In this document: in pieces, positions 35,995 through 47,912 of the stretch
Layout of the letters: each line of letters starts with the position of its first letter
Position numbering within the stretch: position 1 is the stretch's first letter
NCBI GenBank assembly: GCA_033439765.1
Contig: JAULSN010000004.1
Location: 1,498,001-1,562,000 of the forward strand
Source: Lasiosphaeria ovina
Lineage: Eukaryota > Ascomycota > Sordariomycetes > Sordariales > Lasiosphaeriaceae
DNA: 64,000 nucleotides
Reading direction: 5' to 3'
Made by a program: the position numbers and the translations under genes
Notes under the pieces: generated by a model
What the model saw: the letters and a program-made list of their open reading frames with translations, nothing else
Databases searched by the model: none
Told to the model about the DNA's origin: nothing

Positions 35995-38694
35995 ATGACA
36001 CGTATGAGGCTTATTACGATGCTCAAATGGGCGCCCCCGCTGCTTCTGTTCGCCGCATCGCCGTGGCTTTTCGTCTCGCCGAGCGTATCCATCGCTATCC
36101 TCATGACGCCCATAACCCTCGCACTTGTCTACTTCTGTGTCATGCCGATACTGTCTTGGGTCGCCCGGTCCGTTGCCTTCTTCCTACTTCGCGTGCTTCC
36201 ATGGCTCGTACTGGTACCAACCTACCTCTCCATGACCCTTGTCCTTCCAGCCATCATCTATCTCTTTTCGTTTGGCCAGTTCGTCATTCGCTTGCCACGC
36301 TTCCGTAACGCCGACGTCTTCGACGACAGCCACCTGTGTGAGCGCTGCCAAAGCGCCATGCGTGCTTCTGCCCTGCTGTGTGGCTCTTGGTTTGGATTGT
36401 CCAAGGTCTTGGAGCGGAACTTTCTTTATGGCACGCTGGAGGAGATGCAACGCTCCTGGCGTGGATGTCACTTGTGCGGTATGTGATCCCGGGATCTCTA
36501 TCACCATAAAACCATCTAGTTTGCTCCGGCGTAGCAGTATACTGGACGAAGACACAACTGACGAAGTAGGTGAAAATTGAAGAAGCTCTCCTGAGCCGAA
36601 AGCTTAACGAAGACGAAACAGCCAGGCCCAGAGGAACCGTGGAAGAAAATACAACCGAACGTACCACTTTACTACCTAGTCATGGATATGAAAGTGATAG
36701 TGCTGTTCTCTTACAGGTGGAGCTTTTAGGACAGTGGGCTTTAGACCATGAACCAGTCCTCGCCTTGTCCTTACACACTGGCGGCGGAGCAAAGTTTGGT
36801 GCCCTGAGGGTATCGGAAGGTAAGAATATCGTCGCCATGCACAATTCCCACCTTGATTGTCGCTCATGAGAGCGGACTTAGAAAGCTCACCCCTGGTATC
36901 ATCTATTTCTCTCTAGGTCGTTACCAACCTCCGGACCCAGACGTCCAAGTTTATATGGGGTCTGACCAGACTCTGAATATGATATCTCACTGGATACAAG
37001 AATGCGCGCTGCACAGCGGATGTCAGAAATCAGACACGTGCCCAGCATTTCTCCCCTCGAGACTGCTATTTCTCGGAACACCTGAGAGCCCCGAGCTGCG
37101 GGTTGTCAGTCGATCAAGCCTGGCCAACGTTTCCAGTCCGCGGTACATAGCGCTGAGCCACTGTTGGGGTGGAAATGTTGGATGCACTCTGACCGAGGAG
37201 AATTATTCCGCCTTATCTCAGTCTCTGCCAGGAGGTAGCTTGCCTAAAAATTTTGCGGATGCAGTTCAAATCACAAGGAGGCTCAACGAGTCCTATCTCT
37301 GGATCGACTCTCTCTGCATCATGCAAGACTCGCCGGACGACTGGGAAAAGGAATCCCTCACCATGGGACAAGTATTTGCCTATGCATACTGCGTCATTGC
37401 GGCAACGGCGTCTGCAAACGCCCACGGAGGCTGTCTCCGAGACCGCCCAGTACCACGCAAGGAGCGAAACCTGATGAGCTCGAAAACACGGCGATACTTT
37501 GTGCCCACCAATGCCGCACCGGTCACGACCCTGTTCGACACGAGGGTGGAGATAGCACCCTTGACGAGGAGGGCCTGGGCGTTCCAGGAGAGACTGCTCT
37601 CGCGCCGGCTTGTCCACTTTTGCTCTGACGTGGTCCTGTTTGAGTGCAACACGATGCAGGCTTCTGAGTTCCACCAAAGGGGTGTTAAGTACGAAAAGGA
37701 GCCATACTTGGTCAAGGATGGAAAGCTCGTTAGCTGGTTTGCCAATTCCGTCGTCGACCCGATTCTGAAATACACGGGGCGGGTAGACCACGACGACAAC
37801 GACAGAGCCAGGCGCGGGATCCGAGGCGCGCTCGATGTCCTGCAGTCATTTGGCCCTGCCTCTCAGCACAGCTTAGCCGAGAAGATTGAATTCTCCAAGA
37901 GGTGGTTTGATATCGTTGCGGCCTACAGTGAGGGAGCCCTGACAGTCCCCACGGACAAGCTCATCGCTCTCTCGGGCGTGGCCGAGTTGGTACAAGAACG
38001 AGCCCAGGCACCTTACATTGCAGGGCTGTGGAACGCGGGTGCCCTCGCGCTTCAGCTCCTATGGATGGTAAAGGAGCCAGTGGAGAAGCAGGCACTGTTC
38101 TGTGCCCCCTCGTGGTCCTGGGCGTCGGCGAACGGGAGGATAGGGTTGGCTACAAAGACGGACATCGAGACTACGCAGCTGAGTGACAAAGACATTGCCT
38201 TTGAGTCAGAAGTCGAGAGCGTGAGCGTTTTCTATAAGCACCAGTCTGTCTCGACAACCAGGAGCCAGATCGATGCTGGCTCACTGACCATCAAGGGTCC
38301 GGGAGCCCAGGTATATCTCAGGGAGGTTCAATCAAGAGGAGATGGACGGACCGTCTACCTCAGCTTGACCAAAACGCCAAGCAACGACCAAGAGGAAGAA
38401 GCACCTCTCCGTCTTGCTCGCGACTGGGACTATGGCAGCGAATCCGACCAGCCAGCCGAGTCTGTGTTTGTTGCCATGCATGTAATGACGGTGCGGATCC
38501 AGCATATCGCCGCACATAATTCTGACGACGAGACGCAGCGGTTTTATGGTCTGGTTCTGCGCCAGAAGAGTACGGATGGTTCTGAGGCTATATTCGAGAG
38601 GGTCGGCGTGTTCTGGACAGGTCACCTGCCGAGAAGTGGCGAGTCATCAGATCGGGAATCCGCCTGGACGCAGCAACGGATTGTTGTAGAGTGA
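35995..38694 (+). CDS. HET-domain protein with N-terminal membrane segments
   Basis: Three exons (35995-36478, 36583-36819, 36917-38694) give 832 residues. The first exon encodes about 100 residues of hydrophobic helices (WAPPLLLFAASPWLFV, ILMTPITLALVYFCVMPIL, FLLRVLPWLVLVP), then a Cys-rich CERCQ...CHLC segment. The HET (heterokaryon incompatibility) domain follows with YIALSHCWGG, LWIDSLCIMQDSPDDW, VIAATASANAHGGC and RAWAFQERLLSRRLVHF, all in canonical order. HET proteins trigger incompatibility or innate-immunity-like cell death in fungi. The intron 1 acceptor was chosen because earlier AGs lead to TAG or TGA stops; two adjacent acceptors three bases apart (exon start 36583 or 36586) both keep the frame. 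Membrane helices in front of a HET domain are less usual, so a fusion or misjoined model should be considered. Confidence 0.8.
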
Positions 38695-39285
38695 TGAGAC
38701 AGATGGCCAATCAATGACAATGTAATTAGTTACATTTTGCCAGAGATTAACTGTCGGGTATGACTACTGGTAGTGACCCGCTCACCACTGGATGGGGTGT
38801 GGTAAGATCATTGTGAAGACCTATTTATCGTTATCTTCTCTTTCCCGGTATTTAGACTTAACTGGGTAGGGTAGATGTGTACCAAGCCGTGCGGTTGTGG
38901 CGTTCAGATATTACATCTGTCGTGTCGTAAATGACACGGATGGACTAATTGAGGATGGGATGCATGCAAGCATTGATTGGATGTCCGGATTGGCCGGAAC
39001 AGGCGAATATCGAGAGCTGAAAAGGATCGAATGGGCCGGTATTTGCTTTGCATAGAAGGAAAGGGCTCTCGTTACCAATTAGAATACATACTTTGCCCTC
39101 AAGGTTTCAGAGAGAATCGGCCGACTGGCAGATTGACTAACGCTCCAAATTATTCGCGGATCATTCGCAGATTCACAATGCTGACATTCAATTATCAAAA
39201 CCTTCTCAGGCTCTTGGACAGGTCTGTAGGGTTACACGACCCAGGCTTTCCACCCATTTGTCGCGGAATGGGGATGGGGCGGCCC

Positions 39286-39307
39286 GGGGGCGGGGGCGGG
39301 GGCGGGG
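39286..39307 (+). repeat. G-run tract, potential G-quadruplex
   Basis: Runs of 5, 5, 5 and 4 G separated by single C bases. This is a strong pattern match to an intramolecular G-quadruplex; no function is implied. Confidence 0.7.
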
Positions 39308-39775
39308 TAACTCCAAAAATTACTTGACTGGAAATGGAATTGATGCATCCCATTTAATCCCGGTATCGTTGGGGGACCAGCGTCGGCCACGTTTCCCCCC
39401 TCGAAACAATAAGAGGTTGGACAAGGAAAAAGAGTGCAGGGCACATGCAACATGCACATGGATTTATTACCTTGGCGAGCAGCGACCTGCAGAAACCCCT
39501 AAATTGCCCAACACCACTAACTAGCCTGGACTTGGGGAAGCTTCATTCGCTGCGCCTGCCTTGTTCTGGGAACCTGGCGGAGCTGAGAATCCGAGTGCAG
39601 ATCCTTGGCAGTTGCTAATGCACAGCAGACCCACACACGAGTCCAGCGCCAGGGCTTGGCGAACCAATGGCAGCGACGTCATGCGGCCTAGCCTGTCATC
39701 TGCGCCTCTGCCACACCCTTGAGACTGGACAAGCTCATTTTCCGAATCCCTCGACGCGCGGATTCGCTGTTTGAT

Positions 39776-39817
39776 GGGGGAGGGAGGGAGGAGGGAGGGA
39801 GGAGGGAGGGAGGAGGG
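39776..39817 (+). repeat. GGGA/GGA purine microsatellite
   Basis: Alternating GGGAGGGAGGA units in about 42 bases upstream of the App1-like gene. Simple-sequence repeat with quadruplex potential. Confidence 0.8.
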
Positions 39818-40112
39818 CCCCTAGCCTGCTTATTGTCAGGTAGACTTGCTATCTAGGCAGTTTTGTTTCAATTATGTACGAATGAATACCGTGCATACAA
39901 AGAGGTCTTTGCCCACTGGTGACCGAGCCAATTTGCTCAGCTTCTCGCGCATCGCCACCGCGCACGCATCGTCGCATTGCAGCATCCATCCATCATCCAT
40001 CGGCCGTCCCAACTTCCGGGTCATCTCCCTACGGACAAAGTGACTGCGACTAACTGGTATATAACTAATTAATTAGGTCACAGGTGCGCAGCGACACGGA
40101 TAGGCGGCTATC

Positions 40113-41653
40113 ATGGCGCCGCCCTCCAGGAAGCCCAGCGCAGATGCTGCTAGCCTCGAGGATAAGACGCGAAGTGAGCGAGGCTTTGCCAGCGTGGAGG
40201 CCGCTCTGGCGAGCGTCTTCGCTTCAAAACGGGTGAAGGGGAGCAAGATGTCCAACATACTTTCGTACCTTGGTGCGCGCAACCCGCTCCCGGTCCCCAT
40301 CACCGGCAACGACATTGTCTGGCTCCTGGACAACGTCGCATTCCGTGGCCCGGGTGGTGCGTGGCAGGCAGAGTTTGTTGCCGCCGCCTTTGCCGGACCG
40401 GCGTCTGGAAGGATCGTCGACGCGGTAAGCGACATTGCCGAGAAGCTTGGATTCTCAAAGGGGGACAGTGAGGAAGAGACGATAGAGAAGCGAGTCGGGC
40501 CCTTTGTCATGGGCATCCTACCGGGGCGTCAGGTGAAAGTGCGCTTTGATGACGGCGCTGCTGAATTGAAGCTGGGCCCCGGCGGGAGAAATGGAATCAG
40601 CAGCGATATCAAAGTCCTCACGGACGCCCCCCCGGGCCTGGCTGTGGACTCCACAGCCGAAGTCCCTAGCGGAACAACCGGTCTGCTGGAGATGAAGACG
40701 GTGTATGCGGAGCCACATGGATGGGCTGTCATCTCAGGTACGGCGAGCGTGCCTCGTCCTGTTCTAGCTGCGAACGCGCGCAGACGTGCCAAGTATGGTT
40801 CCTAGCAACAAACAACAACTAACAGAAATGGTGCGCTTGTGCAGACATTGATGACACTATCAAGATCACGCAAACAAACGACCCTCTTGGAATCCTGCGG
40901 TCCACGTTCGTGGTATGTCTGGCGTGGCCAACGCCCCCATCCCCCACTGGTATCGATGCTGATCCCACCGTGCCATGGTCACCAGTCTGAACCGACACCG
41001 GTCACCGGAATGCCGGAGCTCTATGCATATATCAAGGACATTCTGACCCCTGGAGCACCTTTCTTCTATCTCTCGGCCTCGCCATACAATCTGTACCCTT
41101 TTCTCCGCGACTTCAGGGAAACGTATTATCCGCACGGGCAACTGATTCTGCGCGATGCCAGCTGGATGACGATTCCCGGGCTGCTCTCGAATCTGACACT
41201 CGGCACTCAAGAATACAAGGTCGACCGCATCAAGAAAGTCCACCGCTGGCTGCCGCAGAGGAAGTTGATATGCATCGGGGATTCGACCCAGACCGACCCC
41301 GAGTCTTACGGTGAGTCGCTCACACTTGCAGCCTGAGTCTGGCCAGGGCAATCCTTCCCTCGCAAGTTAAGTCTTCTGACGGCAAACAGGAGAGATATAT
41401 CGGACGTTTCCCGGGTGGGTCAAGTTGATCCTCATCCGCAAAGTTAAGGACATTGCCTCTGTTGGCACGGCAGAGAAGAACGAGCCAAAGAGATTCGAAG
41501 TAGCTTTCAAAGGTGTCCCGCGGTAAGCCCAACCCCAACTGCGACAAAATCGTAGAGTTCTGATCTGATATGGGCAATAGAGAGACGTGGCATGTATTTG
41601 AGGACCCGAGTGAATGCATCAAGTTAGTGCAAAAGGCAGTGGCCGCGGGCTGA
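40113..41653 (+). CDS. App1-like phosphatidate phosphatase (DUF2183 domain)
   Basis: Five exons (40113-40737, 40845-40912, 40986-41310, 41390-41522, 41581-41653) give 407 residues, all phases consistent. The catalytic DxDxT motif of haloacid-dehalogenase-type phosphatidate phosphatases is present as SDIDDTIK (about residues 208-215), created by the first splice junction. Further conserved pieces are PVTGMPELYAYI, FFYLSASPYNLYPFLRDF, KVHRWLPQRKLICIGDSTQTDPE and GEIYRTFPG, matching the APP1 catalytic domain. Yeast App1 dephosphorylates phosphatidic acid at cortical actin patches; a similar lipid phosphatase role is inferred. The first 200 residues form the N-terminal domain common to fungal members (QVKVRFDDG...). 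It looks intact and conserved. Confidence 0.9.
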
Positions 41654-42273
41654 AAGAAACAGCGCAACTCAGATGGTAGATATTGTCTCGCTTTTCAAGC
41701 TGCCAAGTGGATTTGGATACCAGGTATTATAGACCTAGTTTTAGAAGGATATGTTTTTTTTTTTAGAAAAAAAAATTTGGGGCGGATTTGGACACTGGAT
41801 AGGGTCAAGGCTTTGTTTATATAAAGATCTAATTGGCTCATGTCAGTTAATTAATTATTCCGTAACATCTGCTACCTTAGTACCTTAGCCAACAGCCAAC
41901 CTAACATTTTTGTGCGACCGAAGAGAGGGGTCGGGACTTGCCGTTTTAGGAGGATCTCGTACGTCACAGAGATCATGCATTGCTCCCACCATCTCCACTT
42001 CCCCAGCCACTCGTTTTCTCCTCGACCTCTTCGGATCTCCGGACTCGGTCTCGTCCTGCGCATCGCAAAGATCAGCGGGTTCGCGACGCATAGGGCAGTC
42101 GTTAGGATCCGAGCCGATTGTATTTAATTGGACCAGGACTACCTGCACCGCCCACAACTTTACAAAACCAGAGAGAGGCAGGAGTGATCCATCTCATCAC
42201 AAATTTACAACAAAGGAGCCTTCTCAGTTTCACCGACGCATCAGATTTTCGACTTTGAATCCAGCCTGCTCAG
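41654..42273. other. Spacer between App1-like and GST genes
   Basis: No gene seen. A T-run followed by an A-run (41754-41775) makes a short AT-rich hairpin-like spot downstream of the App1-like stop. Confidence 0.5.
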
Positions 42274-43154
42274 ATGGCCAAGGAGGAGATTCCGGCCAAA
42301 CGGCAGAGGTCGGCCAAGGACGTGCCCTTCAATCTGATATACTGGCCCGGGCTTCCCGGTCGCGGCGAGCACGTCCGCCTCGCCCTCGAGGAGGTTGGTG
42401 CCGACTACACCGACACGGCGCACACCGAGGGCGGCATTGGCGAGGTGCTTGCTCACGTGCAGGGCAAGGCGCCCGACGACGGCATCAACCCTCCCATTTT
42501 TGCCCCGCCCATTCTCAAGCACGGCGATCTTGTCATCAGCCAGACGCCCAACATACTCCTGTACCTCGGCCGGCGTCTGGGGCTGGTCCCTAGCGAGGAC
42601 GACGACCCGGACGGTATGTACAGGGTCAATGCGCTTGCGCTGACGGCCCTCGACGGGCTCAGCAACGAGCCGCACGACTGCCACCACCCCATTGCGTCCG
42701 AGCTCTACTACGAGGACCAGAAGGACGAGGGCAAGAGAAAGGCCGAACACTACATCAAGACGCGCCTGCCCAAGTTCCTGAGCTATTTCGAACACGTGCT
42801 TACCTCCAAGGCGAGCGGCGACGGACCTTGGCTGTACGGGGGCAAGCTGACCTATGCGGACCTCGTGCTATTCCAGGTATGTCGAGCTCACTTCCCTCTC
42901 CCGGCGTTCTTGTCGTGCCCCGGACCCGGCAGGACGCAGGCTGATCCCGGATGCAGTGTCTCGACGGCGTCAAGTTCATGTTCCCCAAGGCCATGGCGAA
43001 GTTGGAGCGCGAGGAGAAGCACTCCAAGGTGTTTGCACTGTACGAGGTTGTCAAGGCACGGCCGAAAATCAAGGCCTATCTGGAGAGCCCTCGCCGTCAG
43101 AAGTACAGCAATGGCATTTACAGGTACTACAAAGAGTTTGACATTGAGGGATGA
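42274..43154 (+). CDS. Glutathione S-transferase family protein
   Basis: Two exons (42274-42876, 42957-43154) give 266 residues. The N-terminal thioredoxin-like domain is clear: LIYWPGLPGRGEHVRLALEE near residue 20, where GRGE-xxR is typical of sigma/alpha-like classes, then PPILKHGDLVISQTPNILLY, which contains the conserved cis-Pro and the glutathione-binding S/Q-TP element. The all-helical C-terminal domain has YFEHVLTS, GGKLTYADLVLFQ with the conserved Asp N-cap, and AYLESPRRQ near the end. Members conjugate glutathione to electrophiles or reduce peroxides in the cytosol. It reads as intact. No obvious link to the PKS region 27 kb away. Confidence 0.9.
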
Positions 43155-43836
43155 GCGGCCAGCACTCACAGCAGCAGTAGGCCCTGGAATTAAAGGCTTG
43201 CTGCTTGGGTAGATGAACGGGGAATTGGCTTCTTGAATTTCTGTTTACCTTTGTGATGACAAGATTGACGTGTTGATTGTGGCGGATTGAACGTGATTCT
43301 CATTGGCACTTGATTACCGTACACATTGCATATACGGAACTTCATAGGGAAAAACATTATGTAGACCTAAAGGTAAAACAGGCCGTCGGTTTATCGGGTT
43401 AATTACTAGGGTTTCTTGCCAATCCTGGATTTCTTGCCAAGCTATATCAATTATGTATCGGGAGAGGGTTGATGAGATACCTACCAAGATCTTGTGGGCA
43501 CCTCAGTCACGGTACATGCCCGGTCTGGCGTGTGGTGGGGAAGAAGGGGGCCCCGTTGAAGATGATCCGTCGATCCCCGCCCTGTGCCAGCCAGCCAGCC
43601 AACATGATTAATACTGACGCCACCAGACATGATGGCGCAGTGATTTTGACATGTGGGCACATGAGACCGGTCATAAAAGAAAAATAAGATCCCACCACCA
43701 CCACCACCACCACCATCACCACCTCTTGGTACCACCATCACGCTCAGCAAGTTGTCATTATTCAGTCACCGCCCCGTGCTTGGTATTAAATCCGGGACTA
43801 ATTAGAACAATTCAGGATCGGGAATAATTGGACACG
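43155..43836. other. Spacer between GST and cupin genes
   Basis: No gene seen. A CCA trinucleotide repeat (about 43692-43723) lies roughly 110 bases before the cupin start. Confidence 0.5.
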
Positions 43837-44741
43837 ATGTCTTCCTTGTCATTGCGTAGTGTCGTCTTTGGCCCATCAACCAGCCCCCATTGCCGTCGTC
43901 TGGTTGCAGCATCATTCTCCGGCACCATTTCAGCGAGCGTCTCCCAGCTCTCCAGTAGGCCGAGACAAGCCAGGCCAAGCTACCCAAATTCCGTTCCGGA
44001 CGTGCGCCTCGGCAGCTCCTCCAGCAAAGCCAAAATGGTGTCCCCACCCCCCAACAGCGAGCCGCCGCTGCACAAGATGGGATACTTCCCCAACATGACC
44101 ATGGCGCTGCCGTCCGAGTCGGGCGAGTTCCGGCGCGTGCTCTGGACCGGGCGGTATTCGCAGGTGGTCATCATGACGGTGCCCATGGGCGGAGACATTG
44201 GCGACGAGGTTGGTAATCGCTCTAATTATTCTAGTTAATTAGTTTGCTCGGCGAGAAGACGCAATTGGGCTTTTTGCTGACTCCAGTCTTGCTTCTATCT
44301 GTCTGCTGCAGGTCCACACGGTGGACCAGATCCTCACTTTCACCTCGGGCACTGGCCTCGCACAGGTGGGCTCCGATGAACAGGCCGTCAAGGCAGGCGA
44401 CATGGTCATTGTCCCCGCCGGAACGCGGCACCAGTTCCTCAACAAGGGGCCGACGCCCCTGATCCTGTACACGGTCTACTCGCCTGCCGAGCACAAGGCC
44501 ACCGCGGTGCACAAGACCATGGAGGAGGGCGACCGTGAGGAGGAGGGCATTGACGAGCCGCCCCCGTGGTAAGTCTGGCGCCGTTTGGGAGTCTGTTCGA
44601 CTTCACTCTCTTTGTGTTGTGCACTGTGTCATGGACGTTGTCAGCCCCAATGAGAAAAAGGTCGAGAGAACTAACAGCCCCGTGTCTCACAGGAGCCAGC
44701 GGAGTAAGAAAGAGAACGAAGATGAGAGATGGGTCGGCTGA
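43837..44741 (+). CDS. Small cupin-domain protein, possibly mitochondrial
   Basis: Three exons (43837-44208, 44312-44568, 44693-44741) give 225 residues, phases consistent. The cupin 2 barrel has the two metal-binding blocks: GGDIGDEVHTVDQILTF (motif 1, with Glu and His) and AGDMVIVPAGTRHQFLNKG (motif 2, with the second His), then TPLILYTVYSPAEHKATAVH. Members of this small-cupin group are conserved from bacteria to fungi but their substrate is generally unknown. The first 65 residues are rich in Ser and Arg and nearly free of acidic residues, as in mitochondrial presequences. An in-frame ATG at 44035 begins just before the conserved MGYFPNMTMALP block and would give a cytosolic form. The last short exon completes the common C-terminal WSQRSKKENE tail. 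Confidence 0.85.
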
Positions 44742-45398
44742 GTTGCCGCTTCCGTGAATGCATATGGCCGGGTTAATTCCGTTCGGATGAGGAATCAGAC
44801 TAGGTAGACCTGATTGCTTGTTGTTTCCAGGTGCGCTGGCTGGGCGCGGCCTGGACTCATCTTTTTGTCCCTGTAGCACCTACTATGCAGTAAATATAAT
44901 GACTCGGGTCGTCTTCAGAGGCTTTCTCTGCTTCGGCCCAGATCTGGCAAGAGATACCCATTCGGCGCACCGAGTTTTGAGGTCTTGCTGGAGCCCAAGG
45001 AATGGGACGATGACGATTGTGTGCCTTCCTGGTTCCGTGTACGACGGAAGCAAGAATGTCAAACTCTTCCCGCCTCCCGGTGCTGGCGATCTGGAGGATG
45101 GGAATGGACCCCTGTACGACGGCAGTAATGGCCTCGAGCTGGTTTCCCTTGAAATCCGTGTTCATGTCCCCCCGTAGATTGCCCTTAGGCGGCCGCGGAG
45201 ATCTAGTTCTACGTGCTTGAGCTTGCTGAGAGATTGTAGTCGAGTATCCCGGTGGTGTGAGCTTACCCAACGGCCCAGGGTTCGACGTGCACACGTTTTT
45301 GAGCTTGGCCTCCATTTTTCTCAGCCGGAAGAAATGGGTATGACCAAGGAAAAGAAACCGCTTGCCTCACTTTGTTTCTGTAAAATGACCTAGGTGAA
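44742..45398 (-). pseudogene. Possible helicase-like fragment
   Basis: A minus-strand open stretch at 45315-44857 contains QLEAITAVVQGSIPILQIASTG, which resembles the Q/Walker A region of RecQ-like DEAD helicases found in fungal mobile or subtelomeric elements (expected next: GKS; here RRE). The rest does not continue the family. It may be a decayed fragment associated with the transposon remnant next to it. The call rests on a short similarity seen by eye and could be chance. Confidence 0.3.
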
Positions 45399-45498
45399 AA
45401 TTAGCTCGTGAATCTGGTGAGACTGGTGAGACCAGGACTGACTTGCCATAGCCCCCAGTCTGATCGAATGCCACATATGACAAAGGCACTTAGTCAGC

Positions 45499-47082
45499 TT
45501 AGATGCCCTGGTTGGTCCTTGTATTGCGCGTCGGGGAAGGGAGGAGCAGCATATTGTGGAAACATAGCAAAGCCATAGACAGAGAAGGCCCCCAGATTTG
45601 GACAAAGACTCCAACAGTCAATTCTATGTCTGTAGTCGGAAAGCCGTCGCCCGGTCCAACTTGGCCGCTTTTCCCAGTGACTTTTCTAGCCACGACATTT
45701 AACGCCCCGATTAGTTGTTCATCTCCGTTAGTAATAAAAACGTATGGAGAGGGGATGGTGAGCCGCTCCCGGTATTCTGTAATAGCTTGTATAAGGAATC
45801 GGTAACCTTCGTCTTTCTCGTTACTTAAGAGTGCCTGGAAAATAGGCATCGTGGTCTTTTCCGGAGTAATAACAACTCTAGTAACCAGAGGTATATGTAG
45901 GTTGTTTACTCGGTAGGTGGCGTTAATGCCTATGTAGCCGCCGAACCTTTTCTATATCCTTCGCTGAGTCCTTATTACCCAGAAGGTATGCAACATCTTT
46001 GTTTTTTTCCCGTCAGTGTAGTATATTGTACACCAATTCGACTTGTCATCTTCCAGCTTCTTGATAAAGGCCTGCGCATCGGTATAGCCGTCTCTCTTCT
46101 TGAGCCTCCAGTCCCGGCGTATGTTATAGATGTCAAGAGTGGTGATGTTGGTATCGGGAAATTTGAGCTTGAAGAGGTTGTGAGCCGACCTCGCCGTAAC
46201 TGCCCGGTCCGCCGTGAGGTCTTGAAGAAATAGAATATGCTCAGGTTCGAGGGCACGGCGCCTGAACATAGGATGCTCAATAGCGGTCTTGAACGGCGCG
46301 TGGCCTTTGTGCGTGAGGCTCATCGGTCTTGCAGTCCAGCCGCCACTATTCATAGCCAGTTGTTGTACACATACTCGAAAGGGATAGTCTTTTGCCTTCT
46401 TTCTACTCTGAGTCTTCCTCTTGCCCTGGCTCTCCTCGGACTTCCTCTCGTAGTCGGCATAGTCGCATATGAAGGTGTATTTGAACGTCTCGCCGGTGGC
46501 CGGGCGTTGATAGCTTCGCTGCTTAACAAGGCCGAATTTGTTTTCTTTTGCCTAGTCGCTCAGCCTGCCATATATTTCGAACTCATTAACCGGAATGCCG
46601 TCAAAAAGAGGCTCGTCTTCGGTATCAACCTGCCAGGTTTCGTCGGGACCGAAATCATCAGAGTCATACTCCTCTTCGCTAGATTGTTCGGGTTCAAGGA
46701 CATCGTAGTAGGAAGCAGGAGATTCCGAGGACCGGGGAGTTGGCGAGGAAGGCGGAGATGGAGTCTCCAAGTCACCGATTGAGGGTACGGGACTGCGTGT
46801 AACTAGTCGAGAAGACAGGAGTGGTGACGGCGACGGGGACGGTGCGGGCGAGGGAGACGGGGGCGGTGCGGGCAACGGCCGGAATGACGGCGAGGGCGAC
46901 GGCCAAGCCGGCGAAAGGGAGCGAGCCGGCGAGGGTGACAGCGAGGGCAACGGCGGTAGCGACGGCAAATACGGCAGCAACGGCAGCAACGACCACGGCG
47001 GCGGCGACGGCGGCGGCGACGGCGGCGGCGATGAGGCTAGGGAGCTCGAATCGTCAGAGGAAATCTCGATCAAATGCATCAT
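45499..47082 (-). pseudogene. Decayed MULE/FAR1-type transposase
   Basis: One minus-strand frame from about 47082 reads as a transposase of the Mutator-like/FAR1 group, broken by TAG codons. The N-terminal 150 residues are Ser/Pro repeats followed by acidic DDFGPDETW. After a TAG at about 46552-46554 comes a FAR1-like DNA-binding region (AKENKFGLVKQRSYQRP, FKYTFICDYADYER), then LTHKGHAPFKTAIEHP, and HTFWVIRTQRRI. Another TAG follows at about 45952-45954, then a piece resembling the DDE core: GYIGINATYRVNNLHIPL, SNEKDEGYRFLIQAI and SPYVFITNGDEQLIGALN. The catalytic region is then lost. Both stops are TAG, which would fit repeat-induced point mutation of CAG or TGG codons. Terminal inverted repeats were not found by eye. 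Confidence 0.7.
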
Positions 47083-47912
47083 GAAGACTGTGAGGTGGAA
47101 TGGTAGGTTGACGATGTGTTCTTAGGCACAGGAGAGGACTGCAGAGGCATACAAAGGACTACAAAGGCCACCTGGCCGGTACAGAGCTTAAACACCAACT
47201 GCGCGGCACAACGGCATGCATGTGACGGCGTGAATAGTGTCATTTTAACTTTACCGGGCTTCAGTAAGCTTCCTTGGTGCCCGGTAGGCCGTTGGGCGGC
47301 TGCCATGCAATACGGCATTTTACCATACAAAAAGCGGTCCCTGCATTGGCAGCTGCCAGGGTCTCCACCTAGGGTGCGGTGATTTTTACCTAGGGTGCGT
47401 AGATCAAAGCTCTTCACAATAGCAGTCGAGAACTGTTTTTAGGGTGGAGAGAGAAATGAGATTTAAGGAGTGGACGACAGCTGAGCGAGCTTTAAACCTG
47501 CCCATTCGGGACCGCCAAGGGACGGTGCCGCCAGGGAAACTGAGCAAAACCTGGCGGCCAGGGCAAACCAGCGGGGAAGAGGCTCAGATTGCGCTCCCGC
47601 TGGTGCCCAAGCATGTCAACAAAAAGGAAAACTAAAAATACCTAAGAAATCGAGTCTCAAGGAAAAGAGAAGCCGCTTGGCAACCCACTCCCCGTCATAA
47701 ACCCCCTAAGAATACAAAAAAGAAAAAAAGGAAAAAGAACCAAGGAAAAAATAATCAGACAACCGTGAACCAGAACCGTACAGCCAAAACCAAAGATAGA
47801 CGACCAGGACCGAAAAACCCAGACCAAAACCATTTCCAAACACCCCCAAGACCCCGAAAACAAACTGGACCCCAAATACCCCCCTCAGACGAACGCCGGA
47901 CTCCGAACAGAA
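47083..47912. other. Spacer between transposase relic and 880-residue gene
   Basis: No supported gene. The 12-base word ACCTAGGGTGCG occurs twice in direct orientation at about 47368-47379 and 47389-47400, possibly part of the terminal region of the decayed transposon. An A-rich tract (about 47700-47760) lies just downstream of the neighbouring gene's stop. Confidence 0.45.

Larger units (their letters stand above)
38695..40112. other. Spacer between HET gene and App1-like gene, with G-rich tracts
   Basis: No supported gene in 1.4 kb. Two G-rich tracts stand out: 39286-39307 (four runs of four or five G separated by single C) and 39776-39817 (GGGA/GGA repeats). Both match the pattern of potential G-quadruplexes on the plus strand. 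Confidence 0.55.

Noticed and set aside
46772..47084. Gly/Ala-Thr repeat open frames around the transposase N-terminus
   Set aside because: Products of the simple trinucleotide repeat read in other frames; the Ser/Pro frame joins the transposase text.
47368..47400. Repeated ACCTAGGGTGCG as a transposon terminal inverted repeat
   Set aside because: The two copies are in direct orientation and no inverted partner was found on the other side of the relic.
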